From positions 8,233 to 72,232 of the forward strand of contig JANNOJ010000003.1 in NCBI GenBank assembly GCA_031399025.1: 64,000 nucleotides of DNA. Direction: 5' to 3'. The position numbers and the translations under genes were made by a program. The stretch is from CBDBZL01 sp031399025. Lineage in GTDB: Bacteria > Pseudomonadota > Alphaproteobacteria > Sphingomonadales > Sphingomonadaceae. Positions 58,753 to 64,000 of the stretch are shown in pieces. Under the pieces are notes generated by a model, which worked only from the letters and a program-made list of their open reading frames with translations, made no database searches and had not been told where the DNA came from. The first letter of the stretch is position 1. Every line of letters starts with the position of its first letter.

Positions 58753-59365
58753 GGTGGTGCTGCGGCACCGCATCGGCGAGCGCGACATCACCCTCGATTT
58801 TGCCACCGATGCGCGCCTCACCGCCCTGGTGGGCCCGTCGGGCGCCGGCAAGACCACGGTGCTCAACTGCATCGCCGGGCTGGTGCGGCCCGATGCCGGC
58901 CGGATCGTGGTCGGCGGCCGGGTGCTGTTCGACGGCGCGGCCGGGATCGACCTGCCGCCCGAGCGCCGCCGGGCCGGCTACGTGTTCCAGGACGCGCGGC
59001 TGTTCCCGCACCAGCGCGTCGCCGCCAATCTTGCCTACGGCGCGCGGCTCGCGCCCGCCGGGGAGCAGTGGATCGACCGCGCCGAGGTGGCCGACATCCT
59101 TGGGATCGCCCACCTGGCCGAGCGCTGGCCGGCGACCCTGTCGGGCGGCGAGGCGCAGCGGGTGGCGATCGGCCGGGCGCTGCTCGCCTCCCCACGCTTC
59201 CTGCTGCTCGACGAGCCCCTGACCTCGCTCGATGCCGAGCGGGCCGAGGGCATCACCCGCGCGATCGAGCGGATCCGCGACGATTTGGCGCTGCCGATCC
59301 TGCTCGTCAGCCACGACCGGGCGGAAGTGGCCCGGCTGGCCGACCGGGTGATCACGCTGGCGTAA
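58742..59365 (+). CDS. modC: Molybdate ABC transporter ATPase ModC, short form
   Basis: A 207-residue ATPase with Walker A GPSGAGKTT, Q-loop YVFQDARLFPH, signature LSGGEAQRVAIGRALL, Walker B FLLLDEPLTSLD and switch histidine LLVSHDRAEV. It ends directly after the nucleotide-binding domain: the C-terminal TOBE/MOP molybdate-sensing domain of classical ModC (about 350 residues) is absent. Transport should work, but feedback by bound molybdate on the ATPase would be missing. It ends 9 bases before the convergent molybdoenzyme gene. Confidence 0.93.
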   Translation: MSFEVVLRHRIGERDITLDFATDARLTALVGPSGAGKTTVLNCIAGLVRPDAGRIVVGGRVLFDGAAGIDLPPERRRAGYVFQDARLFPHQRVAANLAYGARLAPAGEQWIDRAEVADILGIAHLAERWPATLSGGEAQRVAIGRALLASPRFLLLDEPLTSLDAERAEGITRAIERIRDDLALPILLVSHDRAEVARLADRVITLA

Positions 59366-59374
59366 AGCGGCGCA

Positions 59375-61600
59375 TCAGGCCGTCGTGAACAGCGCCCGGT
59401 CGATCGGCAGCGAGCGTACCCGCTTGCCGGTCAGCGCGAACAGCGCGTTGGTGAGCGCCGGGATGACCGGCGGCAGCGCCGGCTCGCCCAGGCCGGTGGG
59501 GGCGTTGTCGGACAGCACCCATTCGACGTGGATGGCGGGCGTGGTCGGCATGCGCGGCAGCTGGTAATCGTGGAAGTTGGACTGCTTGGCCGCGCCGCCT
59601 TCGATCTCTACCGCCTGTTGCATCGCCTGGCCGAGGCCGTCGATGATCGAGCCTTCCACCTGGTTGAGCGCGCCCGACGGGTTGATGATGTGGCTGCCGA
59701 CATCGCCCGCCGCCCACACATTGTGCACCTGCGGCACGCCGCGCTCGCTGATGCCGGCTTCCACCACCTCGGCAAAGTAGCCCATGTGGCTGTAATAGAA
59801 GCCGAAGCCGAGCGCATGTCCGGCGGTCACCGGCTGGCCCCAATTGGCCATCGCCATCGCCTTGCGGGTGACTGCGGCGAGGCGGCCGGGGTCGAAGCCG
59901 GGGTTGGACATGCCGCCGAAGCCCTGCACCGGCGGCGCCGCCTCGGCACCCTCGACCAGCTCGAGCATCAGCGTGGGCAGGTCCTTGGCCGTGGCCACCG
60001 CCACCTCGTCGAGGAAGCTCTGCATCACGAAGGCGAGCGCGTTGGACGCGGGCGCGCGCAGGGCGCCCATCGGCACCGCGGTCGCCAGCTTGGTCTGGGC
60101 GTAGCGCAGATTGGGCACGAAATTGGCGGGGAACACGTCGGCGCTCATCGCCGCCGGGTTGAACGCCCCGTCACCCAGGTCCCAGGTGATGAAATGATCA
60201 TCGAAGCCGGTCAGTCTGCCATCCGCATCCACCGCCGCGCGCAGTCTGTGCCAGCCGGCGGGGCGGTAGAAATCGGTGCGCAGATCGTCCTCGCGGCTCC
60301 AGATGAGCTGGACGGGCGTGCCGGGCATCCTGGCGGCGATGGCGGCGACCTGGTGCATGTAGTCGTTGGTCAGCCGCCGGCCGAAGCCGCCGCCCATGCG
60401 GGTGATGTGGACGGTGATCTGGCCGGCCTCCATCCCGAGCATCTCGGCGACACCGGTGAGCCCGCTTTGCGGCGTCTGCGAAGGCGCCCACATCTCGAGC
60501 CGGCCGTCGGCGTGCATCAGGGCGGTGCAGTTCATCGGCTCCATCGCCGCGTGGGCGAGAAACGGGTAGGAGTATTCGGCTTCGAGCACCTGCGCGGCCG
60601 CGCCGAACGCGGCCTCGACGTCGCCGCTGGTGGCGAACACCTCTTGCGGCGCACCCTCGGCCATCAGGCGGCGGGCGGTCTCGCCATAGGTCTTGGACGA
60701 ATGGCTGGCCCACTCGCCGGTGTCCCACTCGACGGCGAGCGCCTTGCGCGCCTCGTTGGCGAGCCACCAATTGGCGGCGATCACCGCGACGCCGGGAACC
60801 AGCTGCGAGGCCGAGCCGTGGCCCTCGACGACGAACGCATCGAGCACGCCGGGCTGCGCCTTGGCCGCATCCAGGTTTGCCGAGGTCAGCTTGGCGCCGA
60901 ACACGTAGGAGCGCTCGTAGGCGGCATAGACCATGCCGGGCAGCTGCGTGTCGACCCCGAAGATCGGCTCGCCCCGCACGATCCTGGGGCTGTCGATCCC
61001 ACCTATTGCCCGGCCGATGATGGTGAAATCGGCCGCGTCCTTGAGCGTGAGCGAAGCCGGGTCGGGGACGGGCAGGGCGGCGGCATCGGTCGCCAGCTCG
61101 CCATAGGAGAGCGAACGGCCGGTGCCGTCGAGCACCCGGCTCATCTGCGTGCGCAGGGCGGAGACCGGCATGCCCCAGCGCTGCGAGGCGGCGGCCAACA
61201 GCATCGCGCGGGCGGCCGCGCCGGCCTGGCGCATGGGCAGCCAGTTCATCGGCGTGGCGAAGCTGCCGCCGGCCAATTGCAGACCGTAGCGCGCGGTATC
61301 GGCATCGGCCTGGCGGATGCGCACCTGCTCCCAATCGGCATCGAGCTCCTCGGCGATCAGCATGTGCAGCATGGTCTTGATGCCCTGGCCGATCTCGGGG
61401 TTCTTGCCGACGATGGTGATGGTGTTGTCGGGCGCGATGCTGACGAAGGCATTGAGCTCGCCCGTAGCGCCTTCACTGGCCGCCCGCGCCGGCATCGGCA
61501 TGGTGGCGACGAGCGCCAGGCCGCCGCCGGCGAGCGCGCTGACCTTGAGCAACATGCGGCGCGAGAGCTGCAGGGAGCCTGCGGCCAAGGGGTCAAACAC
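59375..61600 (-). CDS. Molybdenum hydroxylase large subunit, IorB-like (second copy)
   Basis: A 741-residue paralogue of the large subunit at 37102-39327. A twin-arginine signal (LSRRMLLKVSALAGGG) precedes the molybdopterin domains: VGKNPEIGQGIKTMLHMLIAEEL, RMGGGFGRRLTNDYM, MGALRAPASNALAFVMQSFL and the catalytic-glutamate loop TGLGEPALPPVIPAL. Starts at GTG 61600, overlapping the iron-sulfur subunit stop by eight bases. Its gene lies tail to tail with modABC. The substrate is unknown: an N-heterocycle or aldehyde. Confidence 0.92.
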   Translation of the reverse strand: MFDPLAAGSLQLSRRMLLKVSALAGGGLALVATMPMPARAASEGATGELNAFVSIAPDNTITIVGKNPEIGQGIKTMLHMLIAEELDADWEQVRIRQADADTARYGLQLAGGSFATPMNWLPMRQAGAAARAMLLAAASQRWGMPVSALRTQMSRVLDGTGRSLSYGELATDAAALPVPDPASLTLKDAADFTIIGRAIGGIDSPRIVRGEPIFGVDTQLPGMVYAAYERSYVFGAKLTSANLDAAKAQPGVLDAFVVEGHGSASQLVPGVAVIAANWWLANEARKALAVEWDTGEWASHSSKTYGETARRLMAEGAPQEVFATSGDVEAAFGAAAQVLEAEYSYPFLAHAAMEPMNCTALMHADGRLEMWAPSQTPQSGLTGVAEMLGMEAGQITVHITRMGGGFGRRLTNDYMHQVAAIAARMPGTPVQLIWSREDDLRTDFYRPAGWHRLRAAVDADGRLTGFDDHFITWDLGDGAFNPAAMSADVFPANFVPNLRYAQTKLATAVPMGALRAPASNALAFVMQSFLDEVAVATAKDLPTLMLELVEGAEAAPPVQGFGGMSNPGFDPGRLAAVTRKAMAMANWGQPVTAGHALGFGFYYSHMGYFAEVVEAGISERGVPQVHNVWAAGDVGSHIINPSGALNQVEGSIIDGLGQAMQQAVEIEGGAAKQSNFHDYQLPRMPTTPAIHVEWVLSDNAPTGLGEPALPPVIPALTNALFALTGKRVRSLPIDRALFTTA

Positions 61601-62063
61601 TGGCGATGCCCTCCCGCGAAACCGCGGCGATCGCCTGGTGGATGCGGGTGTAGCAGGCGCAGCGGCACAGATTGCCCTGCATGGCGGTCTCGATCTCGCC
61701 GGCGTCGGGCTGCGGGTTGCGGGCGAGCAGGGCGCTGGCGTTCATCAGCTGGCCGGCCTGGCAATAGCCGCACTGCATCACGTCGTCGTCCAACCAGGCC
61801 TGTTGCAGCGCGCGCCCGACCGGGCTTTGCGCCAGCGCTTCGATCGTGGTGACCTGGCCCTCGCCGATCGCGGCGAGCGGCAGCGAGCAGGAGCGGGTGG
61901 CCTGGCCGTCGACATGCACGGTGCAGGCGCCGCACAGGCCGACGCCGCAGCCGAATTTGGTGCCGACCATGCCGAGCTCGTGGCGCAGCACCCAAAGCAA
62001 CGGCATCTCGCCCGGCGCATCCACCGCGCGCGCTTCGCCGTTGATGGTGACCGTGTAGGCCAT
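61593..62063 (-). CDS. [2Fe-2S] subunit of the second molybdenum hydroxylase, IorA-like
   Basis: A 156-residue electron-transfer subunit with FGCGVGLCGACTVHVDGQATRS as the first cluster motif and QCGYCQAGQLM plus LCRCACYTRIHQAIA as the second. It is closely similar in layout to the subunit at 39324-39809. The first gene of its operon, it has a spacer of about 146 bases to the PepSY gene, which is on the same strand. Confidence 0.94.
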   Translation of the reverse strand: MAYTVTINGEARAVDAPGEMPLLWVLRHELGMVGTKFGCGVGLCGACTVHVDGQATRSCSLPLAAIGEGQVTTIEALAQSPVGRALQQAWLDDDVMQCGYCQAGQLMNASALLARNPQPDAGEIETAMQGNLCRCACYTRIHQAIAAVSREGIASV

Positions 62064-62209
62064 GCGCCCGCTCTCCCTGCAAATTCCTGCCCGAGGCCGG
62101 TCCCGCGGCGGTCGATGCCGGCTGAGCGAGCGCAGCCGGTCGGTCGACGACTTCTACAAGCTTACAGCGGTACTGCCAACCCGGAACAAGAGGCGCCGGA
62201 CGGCCGGAA

Positions 62210-62524
62210 TCAGCCGGTGAAGCCGGCCTTGCGGAAGATTTCGCGCCCGCGCCGGAACACGACCAGCTTCTCCAGCGTGACCGGGTGGAAAAACGCCTCG
62301 ATCGACTGGCCCTGCTCGGTCCGGGCATAGACCTCGTAGCAATCGCCCTCGACCTGGACGCGCAGCACCTCCCAGCCTTCCTGCCAGGCCTTCTTGCGCA
62401 GATCGGCTTGCGGGACCCAGGCATCCTGCGGCCCGCCGCGGCAGACGACGTCGCCATCGGCATAAGCGGGGGACGCGAGCGCGAGGCCGAGGAAGGCGGC
62501 GGCGAGGGCGGGCAGGCGGATCAT
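62210..62524 (-). CDS. Exported PepSY-like small protein
   Basis: A 104-residue secreted protein: signal peptide (LPALAAAFLGLALASPAYA), then a PepSY-like fold (EGWEVLRVQVEGDCYEVYAR, SIEAFFHPVTLEKLVVFRRG). Two cysteines (VCRGG, DCYEV) could form a disulfide. Starts at ATG 62524, overlapping the stop of the ferric-reductase-like gene (ATGA). PepSY proteins often accompany membrane haem reductases, where they may pass on iron or act in electron transfer; the exact role is not established. Confidence 0.82.
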   Translation of the reverse strand: MIRLPALAAAFLGLALASPAYADGDVVCRGGPQDAWVPQADLRKKAWQEGWEVLRVQVEGDCYEVYARTEQGQSIEAFFHPVTLEKLVVFRRGREIFRKAGFTG

Positions 62525-63135
62525 GTCGTCAGCTCCTTGGGTATGGTCGTGCGCCGGCGGCGAACGAGGAAGCGGGCGCTCCAGGCGAGCATTAGCGGGG
62601 CGAGATGAACCAGCGCTGGGGTGGCGGCGCGGTCGAGCAGCCACCAGTGCAGCGCGGCGAGCAGCACGGCGGCGTAGAGACCGGCCTGGATGCGCTTCCA
62701 CCAGCGGCCGAGCGCGCGCATCGCGGCGTTCGAGCTGATCGCGCCGGCGGCGAGCAGGCCGAGGAACGACAGCCAGCCGGTCCAGATGCCGGGTAGGCCC
62801 AGTTCGTCGAGCATGGGGGCGATGCTGCCTTCAGCCGCGCCCATGTCGATGGCGTAGAACACCACGTGCAGCGCGGCGTAGGCGAAGGCGGCGACGCCCA
62901 GGTTGCGGCGGATCGCCAGCCAGGCGCGCAACGGACGGGTGCGGCCGAAGATGTCGGCGAGCGGCCCGGCCAGCATTGCCAGCACCATCAGCCGCAGCGA
63001 GGTCTCGCCGGTAGGGTGGAGCAGATCCATCGCCAGCGCCTCGCCCGAGGTATAGGCGCGGATGATGAACAGCGCCGGCAGGGCGAGTAGCAGCCACAGT
63101 GCCAGGCGCAAAGCGAGGCGCGCGCGCGGCGTCAC
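62521..63135 (-). CDS. Ferric-reductase-like transmembrane haem protein
   Basis: A 204-residue inner-membrane protein of six helices in the ferric-reductase/MsrQ superfamily. Conserved histidines that would ligate haem b are LHPTGE, ALHVVFYAID and LAALHWWLLD; RRNLGVAAFAYAALH is typical. Translationally coupled to PiuC upstream and to the PepSY gene downstream (ATGA overlaps on both sides), so it probably moves electrons for iron reduction or repair of periplasmic proteins. No msrP is adjacent, arguing against a strict MsrQ role. Confidence 0.88.
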   Translation of the reverse strand: MTPRARLALRLALWLLLALPALFIIRAYTSGEALAMDLLHPTGETSLRLMVLAMLAGPLADIFGRTRPLRAWLAIRRNLGVAAFAYAALHVVFYAIDMGAAEGSIAPMLDELGLPGIWTGWLSFLGLLAAGAISSNAAMRALGRWWKRIQAGLYAAVLLAALHWWLLDRAATPALVHLAPLMLAWSARFLVRRRRTTIPKELTT

Positions 63136-63830
63136 GGCTTCGCCCAGCGGCGCAGCAGATTGTGATAGACATGAATCAGCCGATCGATGTCGGGATCATC
63201 GTTCGCGGTCCCGCCGCGCTCCAGCCGCGTCGACAACGCCTGGATCGACTGATCGAGGTCGAACAGCATGGCCCGCGCCGCGCCGTCGGCCACCGCGCTC
63301 TGGACCCAGGTGACCGCCGCCAGCCGCTCGCCGCGGGTGACCGGCGCCACCTGGTGCAGGCTGTTGGAGGGGTAGAGGATCAGGCCGCCGGCCGCCAGCT
63401 TGACCTCCTGTGCGCCGTAATCGGTTTCGATCACCAGTTCGCCGCCATCATAGCTGTCGGGTTCCGAAAGGAACAGCGTCGCCGAGATGTCGCTGCGCAC
63501 GGTGATGTCCGCGCCCGGCACGCGCATCAGCGCGGAATCAACGTGCGAGCCGTAATGGCCACCGTCGCGGTAGCAGTTGAACACCGGCGGGAAGACCTTC
63601 TCGGCCAGCGTGCCGGAGACGAACAGCGGGTTGCGCCCGAGCGCGGCGAGGATGCGGTTGCCCAGCTCGCGCGCGGCCGGGCTGGTCGCGCTCAGCTGCC
63701 GGTTCTGCTTGACCGCGACCGAGCGCGTGCCGGCGGTCTCGGCCCCGTCCTGCCAGGAGGAAGCGGCGAGGTCGGCGCGCAGGCGCTCCACCTCGGCAGG
63801 GGCAAGCAGGTTGTCGATCACCAGCAGCAT
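63132..63830 (-). CDS. PKHD-type Fe(II)/2-oxoglutarate dioxygenase PiuC
   Basis: A 232-residue cytoplasmic non-haem iron dioxygenase, near the usual 225-230 length of PiuC. The ligands are His and Asp of HYGSHVDSALM and His of SLHQVAPVTRGER, with arginine for 2-oxoglutarate. The start is ATG 63830 (MLLVIDNLLAPAEV). PiuC genes usually accompany iron-siderophore receptors. Here it leads a three-gene operon with a ferric-reductase-like and a PepSY protein, so iron acquisition is the likely theme. Confidence 0.92.
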   Translation of the reverse strand: MLLVIDNLLAPAEVERLRADLAASSWQDGAETAGTRSVAVKQNRQLSATSPAARELGNRILAALGRNPLFVSGTLAEKVFPPVFNCYRDGGHYGSHVDSALMRVPGADITVRSDISATLFLSEPDSYDGGELVIETDYGAQEVKLAAGGLILYPSNSLHQVAPVTRGERLAAVTWVQSAVADGAARAMLFDLDQSIQALSTRLERGGTANDDPDIDRLIHVYHNLLRRWAKP

Positions 63831-63859
63831 GGCCTGCCGTTTACACCATTCGCCGCCGC

Positions 63860-64000
63860 CTAACAGGCCGCTGAAAAAGGCCACGGTTTAGCGATGAATG
63901 AGGTGTCGTCGCCATTATTGTAGGCGATTTCGCCTTCGAGCCAGCCATCTTCGCGCAGATCGGCCCATCCAGTGCCGGTGACCTGATCGCCTTCGTCGGC
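63860..64000 (-). CDS. C-terminal 46 residues of an unknown protein (window edge)
   Basis: A minus-strand frame enters from the right edge and ends at TAG (63860-63862). The visible tail (GTGWADLREDGWLEGEIAYN, NGDDTSFIAKPWP) has the rhythm of a compact beta-strand domain in an uncharacterised family I cannot name. It ends 29 bases before the PiuC start. Confidence 0.5.
   Translation of the reverse strand, partial: ADEGDQVTGTGWADLREDGWLEGEIAYNNGDDTSFIAKPWPFSAAC

Noticed and set aside
1..64000. CRISPR arrays, tRNA or rRNA genes
   Set aside because: No regularly spaced repeats and no tRNA- or rRNA-like segments were recognised by eye on either strand.

Overview
The window is high-GC, densely packed DNA from an alphaproteobacterium, most likely a sphingomonad (Sphingomonadales). 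Support for this is the five TonB-dependent receptors (TBDRs), a NepR/EcfG/HWE-kinase general stress locus, two isoquinoline-oxidoreductase-type molybdenum hydroxylases, and the glmM-thiD and sodB housekeeping genes. Species cannot be named from the sequence alone.

Layout. 1-4640: the N-terminal part of aconitase AcnA (cut by the left edge), a small membrane protein, a DMT permease, an L,D-transpeptidase and a decayed IS5-type transposase. 4634-11357: a membrane protein, two PhoD-like phosphatases (the first probably frameshifted) and a TBDR, which look like a phosphate-ester scavenging set. 12141-17990: a TBDR, a DUF218/YdcF-like protein and a GH92 family protein in one tight plus-strand operon whose last gene has lost its normal end.

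17991-26563 is the centrepiece: a complete minus-strand operon for quinohemoprotein amine dehydrogenase (QHNDH), in the order qhpA-D-C-B-G-F-E. It has the dihaem alpha subunit, the radical-SAM cross-linking enzyme, the tiny multiply cross-linked gamma subunit carrying the CTQ cofactor, the beta-propeller subunit, the flavin monooxygenase, the ABC transporter and the subtilisin-like leader protease. Every gene recognised from the Paracoccus system is present except an AraC-type regulator. Instead, an ECF sigma factor, a FecR-like anti-sigma and a TBDR with a signalling (STN) domain lie immediately upstream, followed by a second paralogous TBDR and a gamma-glutamyltransferase. This suggests, but does not prove, import and processing of an amine-containing or gamma-glutamyl substrate.

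37102-46243: a Mo-hydroxylase pair (iorBA-like) divergent from a TetR regulator, a TBDR divergent from a TPR-sulfotransferase through a compact shared promoter region, and a truncated phytase-like remnant. 46577-52733: cobalamin adenosyltransferase, an ECF sigma/RskA-like anti-sigma pair, a LOG-family protein, thiD, glmM and sodB. 52941-57155: an AI-2E-type permease, ecfG, nepR (with a good EcfG-type promoter) and a CHASE-HWE histidine kinase. 57217-62063: modABC facing a second iorBA pair, so molybdate uptake lies beside a molybdoenzyme. 62210-64000: a piuC / ferric-reductase-like / PepSY iron operon and the end of an unknown gene.
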